From NCBI RefSeq assembly GCF_024198255.1, contig NZ_JAJVKW010000007.1, forward strand, positions 248,001-312,000: a stretch of DNA of 64,000 nucleotides, in the 5' to 3' direction. A program made the translations under genes and the position numbers. Source of the DNA: Myxococcus guangdongensis (GTDB lineage Bacteria; Myxococcota; Myxococcia; Myxococcales; Myxococcaceae). Positions 26,057-34,607 of the stretch are shown here, piece by piece (the first letter of the stretch is position 1; each line of letters begins with the position of its first letter). The notes beneath the pieces are model-generated. The model saw nothing but the letters and a program-made list of their open reading frames with translations. It searched no databases and was not told the DNA's origin.

Positions 26057-27046
26057 TCAGGGCGACGGTGGGCGGGCCGCGTAGCGCTCCGCGAGCACCG
26101 AGCACACCAGCAACTGGAGCTGGTGGTAGAACATGAGGGGCAGGACGATGAGCCCCAGGGCCGGGTGCGCGCCGAACAGGAGCCGCGCCATGGGCACGCC
26201 CGAGGCGAGCGTCTTCTTCGAGCCGCAGAACACCGCGGCGATCTCATCCTCCTTCGTGAACCCCAGCCACCGCGCGGCCTGGGTGGTCGCCGTCAGGACG
26301 ATGGCCAGGATGAGCGCCGCGCCGCCGAGCACGAGCGCGAGGGTGGTGCCCCCGTGCAGGCCGAAGATGCCCGACGCCACCGAGTCGCAGAAGGACGCGT
26401 ACACGAGCACGAGGATGAACAGCCGGTCGATGCCGTTGGTGTGCTTGCGATGGCGGGCGAACATGGCGCCCAGGAGCGGCCGGGCCACCTGTCCCAGGGC
26501 CAGGGGCAACAGCAGCAGCACGGACAGCTTGAGGATGGCCTCGCCCATGGAGAGGCGCGCCCCGGTGGTCTGCGCGAGCAGGCCGACGATGAGCGGGGTG
26601 AGGACGATGCCCAGGAGGCTGGAGAGGCTCGCGTCGAAGATGGCGCCCGCCACGTTGCCCCGGGCGACGCCCGTCATCGCCACGGACGAGGAGATGGTGG
26701 ACGGCACCGCGCAGAGGAACAGGAAGCCCAGCGAGACCTCGGCCGAGACCCACCGGCCCACCGTGAGGTTGAGCACCGCCCACAGCGCGGGGAAGACGAG
26801 GAAGGTGAACGACTGCACCAGCACGTGCAGCCGCCACTGGAGGGCGCCGGCCTTGAGCTGGGCGGTGGGCATGCCCAGGCCGTGCAGGAAGAAGACGAGG
26901 AAGATGCCGACGTTGGTGACGACATCCGCGTGCATCGCGCCGCCGGACTTCCCGAAGTCGGGGAAGAGGAGCGCGAGCCCCACGGCACCGAGCATCCCCA
27001 GGAGGAACCAGTCCCGCGACAGGCGCTTGATGAGGTGAAGAGACAT
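26057..27046 (-). CDS. Bile-acid-symporter-like (SBF-like) transporter
   Basis: 329 residues from ATG 27046; the frame extends to 27100, but this start gives the usual MSLHLIKRLSRDWFLLGML N-terminus. About ten hydrophobic helices are present. NVGIFLVFFLHGLGMPT and AVPSTISSSVAMTGVARGN match the SBF-like (YfeH/ASBT-fold) family. The substrate is unknown. It is the first gene of a two-gene operon with the MarR-GNAT fusion, which suggests export or import of a compound that the acetyltransferase modifies (inference). Confidence 0.87.
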   Translation of the reverse strand: MSLHLIKRLSRDWFLLGMLGAVGLALLFPDFGKSGGAMHADVVTNVGIFLVFFLHGLGMPTAQLKAGALQWRLHVLVQSFTFLVFPALWAVLNLTVGRWVSAEVSLGFLFLCAVPSTISSSVAMTGVARGNVAGAIFDASLSSLLGIVLTPLIVGLLAQTTGARLSMGEAILKLSVLLLLPLALGQVARPLLGAMFARHRKHTNGIDRLFILVLVYASFCDSVASGIFGLHGGTTLALVLGGAALILAIVLTATTQAARWLGFTKEDEIAAVFCGSKKTLASGVPMARLLFGAHPALGLIVLPLMFYHQLQLLVCSVLAERYAARPPSP

Positions 27047-27103
27047 GTGGGGGCTGAATACTCCCGGACCCGGGAGACCTCCAGCCCCCCTGCGTGTCAT
27101 CCC

Positions 27104-28207
27104 TCAGCGCGAGACGAAGAACTCCACCACGAGGCCCGCGTGGTCGGACGGCCAGAGGCCCGAGGCGCTGCGGTTCTCCAGGTCGCCGCCGACGACGACG
27201 GCGGAGCGCACGTCGATGGCCTTGGCCTCGCCGGCGAACAACACCAGGTCGATGCGCTCATCGAGGGCGGCGGTGGAGGTGTCGTTCACCGTCTCGCTGA
27301 AGCAGCAGGTGAAGCCGTTGCCGGTGCCCACGCGGGTCCAGGCGTCGACCAGCCCGGTGTTCGCGCTGACGAGGGTGTCGTAGCCGGTGGTCACCGCGCC
27401 CGGGCCGCTGTTCATGTCGCCGACGACGATGAGCGGCCGCTTGAAGCCATTGACGAGGGTGGCCAGCTCCGCGGCCTGGTTCTCGTTGCCGGGGCGCAGC
27501 GTCTCCAGGTGCGTGTTGACGAAGGTGAAGGAGACGCGGTCGAGCGTGGCGTCGAGCTTGGCGTAGCCGCGCGTGAAGCGGATGGACGCGCCGCCCACGG
27601 GGACGTCCTGCGCGTAGTCGTAGTTCGCGGTCTCCACGTTGGCGATCTGCACGTCGCCGCGAGCGAGGATGACGTCGCGGTCCGTCAGGCGGACATCCGT
27701 GAGGTCGGTGGCGTTGCCGGCGAGCGCGGCGGGCACCTCCGCGTCCGCGTTCTGGATGGTGGCGGCGACGCGGTAGTTCAACCCTCGGGACTGGAGCTCG
27801 GCCTGGAGGATGGCCAGGAAGTCGTACGTCACCGTCGTCGCGTTGGGCAGCGGGTTGCTGCTGAAGTCGCTCGGGCTCTGGGTGCGGAAGAGGGAGACCT
27901 CCTGCAGACCGATGAGCGCGGGGTCGGTGGACTGGATTTCATCGGCGATCAGCTTGGCGCGCTCGGCGAATTGGGTGGCCTGGACCGTGGTGTAGATGCG
28001 CGCGGCGAGGGCGGGGATGTCCTGCGGTGCCTGGGCGGTGGCGAGCAGCTCGATGTTGCCGCCCAGGTAGATGTTGCGGGTCATCACCTTGAACTGGGCG
28101 GTGTCGGGCTGCAGCGAGTCATCGTCGTTGTCGTCACCGCAGGCGGAGAGGAACAACGGGGCGCACGCGAGCAGCGGCGCGAGGTGGAGCATTCGGAGTG
28201 GAGACAT
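27104..28207 (-). CDS. Endonuclease/exonuclease/phosphatase-family lipoprotein
   Basis: 367 residues from ATG 28207. The signal peptide ends in lipobox LSAC (FLSACGDDND), so it is predicted to be lipid-anchored with an acidic spacer. The EEP fold motifs are all present: MTRNIYLGGN, GLQEVSLF (catalytic Glu), FVNTHLETL (His), VVGDMNSGPG (Asp-x-Asn) and WPSDHAGLVVEF (catalytic His). Substrates of exported members include nucleic acids, inositol phosphates and sphingomyelin; none can be chosen here. The next upstream gene ends 111 bp away. Confidence 0.88.
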   Translation of the reverse strand: MSPLRMLHLAPLLACAPLFLSACGDDNDDDSLQPDTAQFKVMTRNIYLGGNIELLATAQAPQDIPALAARIYTTVQATQFAERAKLIADEIQSTDPALIGLQEVSLFRTQSPSDFSSNPLPNATTVTYDFLAILQAELQSRGLNYRVAATIQNADAEVPAALAGNATDLTDVRLTDRDVILARGDVQIANVETANYDYAQDVPVGGASIRFTRGYAKLDATLDRVSFTFVNTHLETLRPGNENQAAELATLVNGFKRPLIVVGDMNSGPGAVTTGYDTLVSANTGLVDAWTRVGTGNGFTCCFSETVNDTSTAALDERIDLVLFAGEAKAIDVRSAVVVGGDLENRSASGLWPSDHAGLVVEFFVSR

Positions 28208-28318
28208 GAGAGCCTGGGGCAGGGGTGGAGTGGCGCGATTTGCGCGCCGGGGCCCTGGGCCGGCAATCGACCTGCCGGGCCCGCGTCGGCTCATGCACAG
28301 CCCCTCGCGGGGGAGTGT

Positions 28319-30103
28319 TCACATCCCTGCGGGACCTCGGCTGTAAGGCAGAGCGAGATGTTCGCCAGGAGCGGGCAGGTCGATGCGACGCAGGCCCGTG
28401 TCGCTCCAGGTGACGAAGCAGAGCGCGTCGGATTCGAGGGGTTGGCCGAAGTCGAAGCTCGCGCGGGTGAAGCCCGTGTCGGTGGACTCCTTCACGGTGA
28501 CGAGGAGGTCGCCGAGCGTCAGGCGTGAGCCTGGAGGCGGTGGCACATCGCGGTTGACCTGCTCCCAGAACCCCAGGTTCCGGGGCGAGCCGCGCACGAC
28601 GAGGTCGAAGGCGTGGGCGGAGGTCCGCTCGAGCACGTGGTCATGGGGTGCGGCGCTGAGCAGGCGGTAGTGCAGGGGGGCGCGGCCCTGGAGCGCCATG
28701 GCGGCGGGGACGTAGAGCGAGATGCTCGGGTCCGCGGCGGCGACCAGCACGAGGGTTCCCTTGCAGGGAGGCGCCTCGCGGGCGATGCGCCACTGCGCGT
28801 CCGCGAGCCGGCCCAGGGAGACGCCGAGCCCCACGCGGAAGGCGGGGCCCAGGAAGCCGTGGCCGAGGACGAGGGCGCAGACGGCGGTCCAGAGCAGCAG
28901 GCGGTGGCGACGGGGACGTTGGGCTTCACGCGCGGCGGTCCAGCCTCGGAGGATGAGCGTCGCCACCAGGGCGGTGGCGGCGACGAGCGGGACCATGAGG
29001 ACGCGGCCACCGATGATGCCGGCGGCGCCGGGGAGGGTGGCCGCGATGCCGCCGGGGATGAGCCAGCGCAGGGAGTGCTGCTCCTGTTCGGAGAGGAGCG
29101 GAAGGATGGCGCGGGCCATCAGCAGGACCAGGGCCGAGGTGAGGGCGCCCCAGGCCGCGAAGCCCGCGTGGAAGGCGGGGGTGCCGGCGGCGGCGTCGGA
29201 GGGGGTGGCGACGACGAGCTCCCCCATGAGGATGAAGACGCGCTGGAAGAGGGTGGCGAGGAAGTCGCCGGGCGCGGCGATGGGATTGAGATAGCCGCCG
29301 CTGCCGCGCGCGCCGTAGCCCTGGCTTGCGTAGAAGAGGAGATAGGTGACGACGAGGGCGGCGTAGGGCGCGAGCCAGTGGATCCGCGTGCGGAGGGAGT
29401 CGCGGCGGCCGAACAGTTCGTAGGCGCCGAGGAGCGCGACGGAGCCCAGCGCGGCTTCGCCCGAGAGCAGCGCGCCCGCGAGTGCGAGGGGCGCGAGGAG
29501 ACGACCGGGAGTCCAGCCATCCTCACGGGCGCGCAGGTGTGCGGCGAGCGAGAGGAGTCCCAGGAGCGCGGAGACCAGGGGATGGCGCGCCGCCAGCCAC
29601 GCGACAGGGAACAGATGCGCGGCGGCGATGGCGTGGAGGACGGTGGCGAGCGTGGCGACGGGGGCGGGGAGGAGTCGTTGGTGCAGCCATCCCACGACGG
29701 CCACGAGCCCGAGGAACCAGACGAGGCTGTGCAGGTGGGCGGGGAAGGGCGCGTCGCCGAAGAGCCACTCATCGGCGGTGAGCAGGGCGCTGGGGATGGG
29801 ACGGAAGAAGCGAATCGACAACGAGTCCGAGGTCCACCAGGGGAGGAGCCCGGCTTCACGGAGCCGCTGAGGGTCGGTGCGAGGGCCGCCCACGAACTCG
29901 TAGAGCGTCAAGGGGCCCCAGTCGCCCAGGGCGGAGGCTTGTCCGGAGAGGGCGAGACGGTGGACCAGGTCATCGAGCAACAGCCCGACGCGAAGGGAGG
30001 GCAAGGAGACGAGGGTGCCCAGCGCGAGCGCCAGCAGGAGCGAACGAGGCCAGGTCCACCAGGAGTTCGCGCGAGGAGGGCTCTCCGCCATGGTGGCCAT
30101 CAC
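28319..30103 (-). CDS. Polytopic membrane protein, GT-C glycosyltransferase-like
   Basis: 594 residues with about 10-11 hydrophobic segments up to residue ~430, then a soluble ~160-residue C-terminal part. The first loop has LRVGLLLDDLVHRL: the two Asp soon after TM1 recall the DD/DE motif of GT-C enzymes (PMT/ArnT), which transfer sugars from polyprenyl carriers on the outer face. No further family motif was recognised, so the role is tentative. The start could be any of three ATG codons within the first six codons. Confidence 0.6.
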   Translation of the reverse strand: MMATMAESPPRANSWWTWPRSLLLALALGTLVSLPSLRVGLLLDDLVHRLALSGQASALGDWGPLTLYEFVGGPRTDPQRLREAGLLPWWTSDSLSIRFFRPIPSALLTADEWLFGDAPFPAHLHSLVWFLGLVAVVGWLHQRLLPAPVATLATVLHAIAAAHLFPVAWLAARHPLVSALLGLLSLAAHLRAREDGWTPGRLLAPLALAGALLSGEAALGSVALLGAYELFGRRDSLRTRIHWLAPYAALVVTYLLFYASQGYGARGSGGYLNPIAAPGDFLATLFQRVFILMGELVVATPSDAAAGTPAFHAGFAAWGALTSALVLLMARAILPLLSEQEQHSLRWLIPGGIAATLPGAAGIIGGRVLMVPLVAATALVATLILRGWTAAREAQRPRRHRLLLWTAVCALVLGHGFLGPAFRVGLGVSLGRLADAQWRIAREAPPCKGTLVLVAAADPSISLYVPAAMALQGRAPLHYRLLSAAPHDHVLERTSAHAFDLVVRGSPRNLGFWEQVNRDVPPPPGSRLTLGDLLVTVKESTDTGFTRASFDFGQPLESDALCFVTWSDTGLRRIDLPAPGEHLALPYSRGPAGM

Positions 30104-30173
30104 CTTCGCGCGAAAGCCTCGGGCGCATCAAGGCGGGGCAGGGGTGACTCGGGCCACAGCGCCAACGTGAGCC

Positions 30174-30521
30174 CTAGACCTCCTCGAATCGAGCGCCCGT
30201 GATCTTCGCGGCCCCGAGGGCCGCCTTGATGTCCTCGGAGACGATGAGCGCGACCGACCATCCCCAGGTCCGGAACACCTTGGCGTTGCCCACCTGCGCG
30301 CGGTCGATCCTCAGGTCGATGACGCCCCTGTAGTGACCGATCTTCTCGGGTCGCTCATCTTCCGGCATCCAGTACTGGACCTCTTTGGATGCCTTGTCGT
30401 CGATGCAGCGAACGAACCTTGTGGCCAGCCACCGTCCGCATCCGGGATTGCGTGTACCGGAGGCGGGAATCGCCCAAGTCGCGTGGGCCACGGGATTACG
30501 CTCAAGCGCGAGGGTCGTCAT
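30174..30521 (-). pseudogene. Remnant of an Imm11 (DUF1629) family immunity-type gene
   Basis: The last ~85 codons read RFVRCIDDKASKE...YWMPEDERPEKIGHYRGVIDLRID...FRTWGWSVALIVSEDIKAAL...GARFEEV, which I recognise as the C-terminal half of Imm11/DUF1629 proteins. Those proteins are usually ~190-230 residues and numerous in myxobacteria. Here the homology starts abruptly near base 30434; the ~30 codons before it (ERNPVAHATWAIPAS) do not look like the family N-terminus. No toxin gene is nearby. It is best read as a truncated copy whose 5' half was lost when the aldolase-like gene came to lie next to it. Confidence 0.55.
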
Positions 30522-30541
30522 CCGTGCCCGAGGAGTGCCCG

Positions 30542-31768
30542 ATGTCCCATCACCGCTTCAGCCGAAGTGAGTTCCTCGCGTTGACCCGCTTGCTCGCGGG
30601 GAGCGCGCTGCTCGCCCCCGTCGTCTCACACGCCGCTGCCCCCGCGAAACCCCAGCCCTCGAAGCCCCCGCCCTCCCCACCGTCCCGTGCCGAGGTCGAC
30701 GCCATCCGCCGCGCCTGTCGCGGCTCCGTCACCGGCACCCTCAACCGCGACCCCGCCGCGGAGCTCATCGCCACCGGCGAATGGATGCGCAAACAGGGCG
30801 CCGGCAGCGACTTCTACGGACAGGGCGAGCTGGTCGAGTCCTTCGAGAAGAAGCTCGCGACACTGCTCGGGTTCCCAGCCGGCTGTTACATGCCCACCGG
30901 CACCATGGCCCAGCTCATCGCGCTCCGCATCTACGCGGATGCGCGCGGCAACCGGAACGTCGGCCTCCACCCGACCTCGCACCACGTGCTCCACGAGGAC
31001 AGCAGCCACGTCGTCCTCCACCACCTGCGCGACGTCATCCTCTCTCCCTGGACGCGTCCGCTCCTCGCCCGCGACATCCAGCGCTCACCGGACACCCTCG
31101 GGACCGTCAGCGTCGAGCTCCCCGTGCGCTGGCTGGGGGGCCAGCTCCAGACCTGGGAACAACTCGAGGAGCTCAAGAGCACCTGTCGCGAGAAGAACGT
31201 GAAGCTGCACATGGACGGCGCCCGCCTGTGGGAGTGCCAGCCCTTCTACGACCGCCCCCTCGCCGACATCTGCCGAGGCTTCGACTCCGTCTACGTCTCG
31301 CTCTACAAGCGCCTCGGCGCGCTGGGCGGAGCCATGCTCGTGGGCGGCGAGGACTTCATCCGCGAAGCCCGCGTGTGGCGGCACCGACACGGCGGCAACC
31401 TCTACCACCACTACCCCTACGTCGCCTCGGCGGCCATGCGCCTCGATGACGCCATCAAGGGCCTGCCCGCGCTGTTCCGCCGCACGAAGACCTTGAGCGA
31501 AGCCCTGGCCGCGGACCCTCGGCTCACCGTCCAGCCCCGTCCCATCCAGACGAACATGTTCCGCGTCTACGTCCGAGGCGACTCCCAGGCCCTCTCACTC
31601 CGCGCCCTCGCCCTCGCGAAGGAGTCGCGCATCTGGATGGGAGGCTTCGCCCCCACGCGAGTGCCCGGCATCGCCGAAACCGACTTCGAGGTCACCGAGG
31701 GACTCAACGACCTCACCGACGCGGAGATCGTCCACGTCTATCGCCGTCTCCTCGACGAGGCCTCGTGA
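30542..31768 (+). CDS. Exported threonine-aldolase-like (beta-eliminating lyase fold) PLP protein
   Basis: 408 residues from ATG 30542. The N-terminus looks like an export signal: SRSEFLALTR, hydrophobic LLAGSALLAPVV and cleavage region SHAAAP, weakly Tat-like with one Arg instead of two. A Pro-rich spacer follows. The rest is the fold-type I PLP enzyme of the threonine aldolase family: GQGELVESFEKKLATLLG, TGTMAQLIALRI, VKLHMDGARLWEC (Asp that contacts the PLP ring) and VSLYKRLGALGGAMLVGG (PLP Lys). Family members cleave L-threonine or related beta-hydroxy amino acids in the cytoplasm; an exported version is unusual. Confidence 0.85.
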   Translation: MSHHRFSRSEFLALTRLLAGSALLAPVVSHAAAPAKPQPSKPPPSPPSRAEVDAIRRACRGSVTGTLNRDPAAELIATGEWMRKQGAGSDFYGQGELVESFEKKLATLLGFPAGCYMPTGTMAQLIALRIYADARGNRNVGLHPTSHHVLHEDSSHVVLHHLRDVILSPWTRPLLARDIQRSPDTLGTVSVELPVRWLGGQLQTWEQLEELKSTCREKNVKLHMDGARLWECQPFYDRPLADICRGFDSVYVSLYKRLGALGGAMLVGGEDFIREARVWRHRHGGNLYHHYPYVASAAMRLDDAIKGLPALFRRTKTLSEALAADPRLTVQPRPIQTNMFRVYVRGDSQALSLRALALAKESRIWMGGFAPTRVPGIAETDFEVTEGLNDLTDAEIVHVYRRLLDEAS

Positions 31769-31859
31769 AGCGGCACGGCACACGGCCCCTCGTGCGCCCG
31801 CCTGCTCCCGACACGAGCCGCGCGCTTGCGGAGGTCGACGACTGCGTTACCTCAAATGC

Positions 31860-32054
31860 ATGACCGAAGCACACCCCGCACCGCGCGACTTCAAGATTCC
31901 CGAGGGTTGCCCTGTCTGTGCGTCGGACCTGCCCGTGCGTGTCACGGCGTCAGGCCCGAGCGGCGTCTGCAAGCACTGCGGATGGATGGGCCGCCCCGTC
32001 ATCACCGTGACCCACCGTGGCCTGCGCGTCAGCTACGAGGGCGCCGCCGCCTGA
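31860..32054 (+). CDS. Small zinc-ribbon protein
   Basis: 64 residues. Two Cys pairs, CPVC (residues 17-20) and CKHC (37-40), are spaced like a zinc ribbon/rubredoxin knuckle, with a beta-rich tail VITVTHRGLRVSYEG. It has high third-position GC like its neighbours and ends 2 bp before the stop of the convergent MFS gene. Function unknown; small zinc ribbons bind nucleic acid or protein. Confidence 0.65.
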   Translation: MTEAHPAPRDFKIPEGCPVCASDLPVRVTASGPSGVCKHCGWMGRPVITVTHRGLRVSYEGAAA

Positions 32055-32056
32055 CG

Positions 32057-33343
32057 TCACCCCGCCTGTGAGGCAGGCGCCTCGGCTTCCCGAGGCTCGG
32101 GCTGCGCACCCCGCGCCGCAGTCTCCAGGCGGTCCACGCGCCGCAGCTCGGGGAAGCCCCAGGCCCAGAGCACCACGATGGCCAGCGTCCCCACCGCGCC
32201 CGTCACCACGGCGGGCACCGCGCCCACGTGCTCCGCGAGCCACCCCGCGCGGAACTCACCCAGCTCGTTCGAGGCGCCGATGCACATCATGTTCACCGCG
32301 CCCACCCGACCGCGCATCTCATCCGGCGTGGCCATCAACTCCAGCGTGTGACGCACCACCACGCTCACCATGTCCGCCGCGCCGGCCACCGCCAGCGCGA
32401 GCAGCGACAACGGCAGCGAGCGGCTCATCCCGAACACCAGCGTCGCCCCGCCGAAGATGGCCACCGCCACGAACATCTTCACGCCCGCCCGGCCTCCCAG
32501 CGGACGCATCGCCAGCACCACCGCCACCAACGCCGCGCCCGCCGCCGGAGCACACCGCAAGAGCCCCAGCCCCCACGGGCCCGTGTGGAGCACGTCTCGC
32601 GCATAGATGGGCAACAGCGCCACCGCGCCGCCCAGCAGCACCGCGAACAGGTCCAGCGTGATGCTCCCCAGCAACATCCGCTGCCGACGCACGAACCCCA
32701 GCCCCGCCACCAGCGTGGAGAAAGACAGGGGCGCCGACGAGGCCCGCCCCGTCCGCACCTTCAACGAGAGGATCCACACCACCGTCAGCGCGCACAGCGT
32801 GGCCGAGCCCAGATAAGCGCCCGTCGGTCCCGCCCACCCATAGAGCACACCGCCGACGGCCGGGCCCGCGATGGTGGCCACCTGCCACGTGGTGGAGTTC
32901 ACCGCCACCGCGCGCGTCAGCTCCTCCTTCGGAACCAGGTGCGGCGTCAGCGCCGAGCCCGCCGGCGCATAGAACGCGCGCGCCGTGCCGAACAGCACCA
33001 GCACGCCGTACACGAAGCGGACATCCCGGATGTGCCCCAGCGAGAACGACAGCAGCGCCAGGCTGCACAGCAGCATCACGCCCTGACAGATGGCCAGGAT
33101 CTTCCGTCGGTCGAACCGGTCCGCGACCTGTCCACCAATCAGGCAGAAGCACAGGAAGGGCACGAACTGGGAGAGCCCCGTGTACCCGAGCGCCAGCGCG
33201 CTCCCCGTCACCTCGTACACCTGCCAGCCGATGGCCACCGACTCGACCTGCATGGCGAGCACCGCGCAGAGCCGGGCGATCTGGTAGAGGCGGAAATCCC
33301 GATGACGGAAGACGGAGAGGGCAGGGGCGGCGGTTTCGGACAT
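32057..33343 (-). CDS. MFS exporter (EntS/enterobactin-exporter-like)
   Basis: 428 residues from ATG 33343 (MSETAAPALSVFRHRDFRLYQ). Twelve hydrophobic segments are present. The cytoplasmic loop motif A reads GGQVADRFDRRKILAI. The N-terminal FRHRDFRLYQIARL and the C-terminal ATPDEMRGRVGAVNMMCIGASNELGEFRAG are typical of the DHA3/EntS-type MFS permeases that export siderophores, macrolides or other small molecules. It lies just downstream of the ABC exporter operon but is separated by a hairpin, so it is probably its own unit. Confidence 0.88.
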   Translation of the reverse strand: MSETAAPALSVFRHRDFRLYQIARLCAVLAMQVESVAIGWQVYEVTGSALALGYTGLSQFVPFLCFCLIGGQVADRFDRRKILAICQGVMLLCSLALLSFSLGHIRDVRFVYGVLVLFGTARAFYAPAGSALTPHLVPKEELTRAVAVNSTTWQVATIAGPAVGGVLYGWAGPTGAYLGSATLCALTVVWILSLKVRTGRASSAPLSFSTLVAGLGFVRRQRMLLGSITLDLFAVLLGGAVALLPIYARDVLHTGPWGLGLLRCAPAAGAALVAVVLAMRPLGGRAGVKMFVAVAIFGGATLVFGMSRSLPLSLLALAVAGAADMVSVVVRHTLELMATPDEMRGRVGAVNMMCIGASNELGEFRAGWLAEHVGAVPAVVTGAVGTLAIVVLWAWGFPELRRVDRLETAARGAQPEPREAEAPASQAG

Positions 33344-33401
33344 GCTGGTGCCCGCCTGTAACGCACGCCCCGCGCGCTTTCCAGTCACAGTGCGAGCGCA
33401 C

Positions 33402-33430
33402 GGGAGCGGGCCTCCGAAGCGCTCGCTCCC
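33402..33430 (-). terminator. Hairpin after the ABC exporter operon
   Basis: GGGAGCG (33402-33408) / CGCTCCC (33424-33430), a perfect 7-bp stem with a 15-nt loop. It sits 25 bp past the stop of the last permease gene (33455) and upstream of the MFS gene, on the strand of both genes. Confidence 0.5.
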
Positions 33431-33454
33431 CTGACGACTCCTCCCCACACCCGC

Positions 33455-34591
33455 TCAGGCGGACGTCTTGCGGAACCGCCGCGCCGCCACGGCCATCATC
33501 ACGACGCCGAAGACGGCGAGCAGGACCAACTGCAGCCACAAGTCCGTCAGCCTCGCCTCCCGCAGCAGCACACCACGCAGCACCTCCACGTAGTAGCGCA
33601 CCGGGTTCAGGTACGTCACCCACGCGAGCCAGTCCGGCATCGCCCGGATGGGGCTCATCACCCCCGACAGGAGCACCGCCGGCAGCACGAAGAGGAAGCC
33701 TCCGACGAACGCCTGCTGCTGCGTGCGACTCACCGTCGCGATGAGCAACCCCACGCCCAGCGTGGACAGCAGGTAGAAGAGGGTGGCCACCGCGACGAGC
33801 GTCAAGCTGCCACGCAGTGGCACCCCGAAGACCCACACGCCCACGCACAGCGCGAGCCCCACATCCACCAGGCCGATGAGCAGGAACGGCGTCACCTTGC
33901 CGGCCATCAGGATGCCAGGCCGCAGCGGCGTCACCTGCAACTGCTCCAGCGTCCCCGTCTCGCGCTCGCGCGACAGCCCCATGGCCATGATGACGGTGGT
34001 GACGATGAGCAGCAGCATCGCCGCGATGCCCGGCACCACGTACACGGACGTGGTCAGCTCCGGGTTGTAGAGCACGCGCGGCACCAGCTCCACGGGAGCC
34101 AGGGGAAGGACTCCGCCCTGTCGCCGGGCCTGCGCCGAGGCGAGCTGGGTCGCGCGCAGCACCGCGAACTGCGCCACGGCGTTCCCCGCGACGGACGAGC
34201 GCGTCGGGTCCGAGCCATCCACCAGCGCCTGCACCCGCGCGTCCTGGCCCTTCAACACATCCTTCTGGAAGTCGCGGGGGATGATGAGCGCGACCGAGGC
34301 CTCGCCTCGCTCCAGCGCCTCCTCGGCGGCGTGCTCGTCGGAGAGCTCCGCCTTCAGGTCCAGCGTGTCCCCGGCGAGCAGCGAGCGCGTGTAGTCGCGG
34401 CTCTCCGCCGTCCTGTCCCGGTCCACCACCACCGTGGGGACATGGCGCACGTCGAAGTTCACCGCGAAGCCCAGCAGGAACAACTGCATCAGGGGCGCCA
34501 GCGTCAGCAGGGCCATGACGCGCTTGTCCCGCGCCGTCTGGCGCACCTCCTTCACCACCACGGCGCGGTACTGCACCATCAGCGGATGCAT
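33455..34591 (-). CDS. ABC-2 type permease of multidrug exporter (YbhR-like)
   Basis: 378 residues from ATG 34591. One N-terminal helix (LLTLAPLMQLFLLGFAV), a ~150-residue extracytoplasmic domain, then five helices ending ARRFRKTSA. VDRDRTAESRDY and LSRERETGTLEQLQVTPLRP are typical of the ABC2_membrane_3 family. It forms the channel together with the upstream permease. It is the last gene of the operon, 16 bp after the second permease gene. Confidence 0.88.
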   Translation of the reverse strand: MHPLMVQYRAVVVKEVRQTARDKRVMALLTLAPLMQLFLLGFAVNFDVRHVPTVVVDRDRTAESRDYTRSLLAGDTLDLKAELSDEHAAEEALERGEASVALIIPRDFQKDVLKGQDARVQALVDGSDPTRSSVAGNAVAQFAVLRATQLASAQARRQGGVLPLAPVELVPRVLYNPELTTSVYVVPGIAAMLLLIVTTVIMAMGLSRERETGTLEQLQVTPLRPGILMAGKVTPFLLIGLVDVGLALCVGVWVFGVPLRGSLTLVAVATLFYLLSTLGVGLLIATVSRTQQQAFVGGFLFVLPAVLLSGVMSPIRAMPDWLAWVTYLNPVRYYVEVLRGVLLREARLTDLWLQLVLLAVFGVVMMAVAARRFRKTSA

Positions 34592-34607
34592 GTCCGTGTC
34601 CCTCCGT

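Noticed and set aside
25016..28528. 1170-codon plus-strand frame across four minus-strand genes
   Set aside because: It crosses gene boundaries and terminators, and its translation is Glu/Arg/Ala-rich nonsense; all four opposite genes have clear family motifs.
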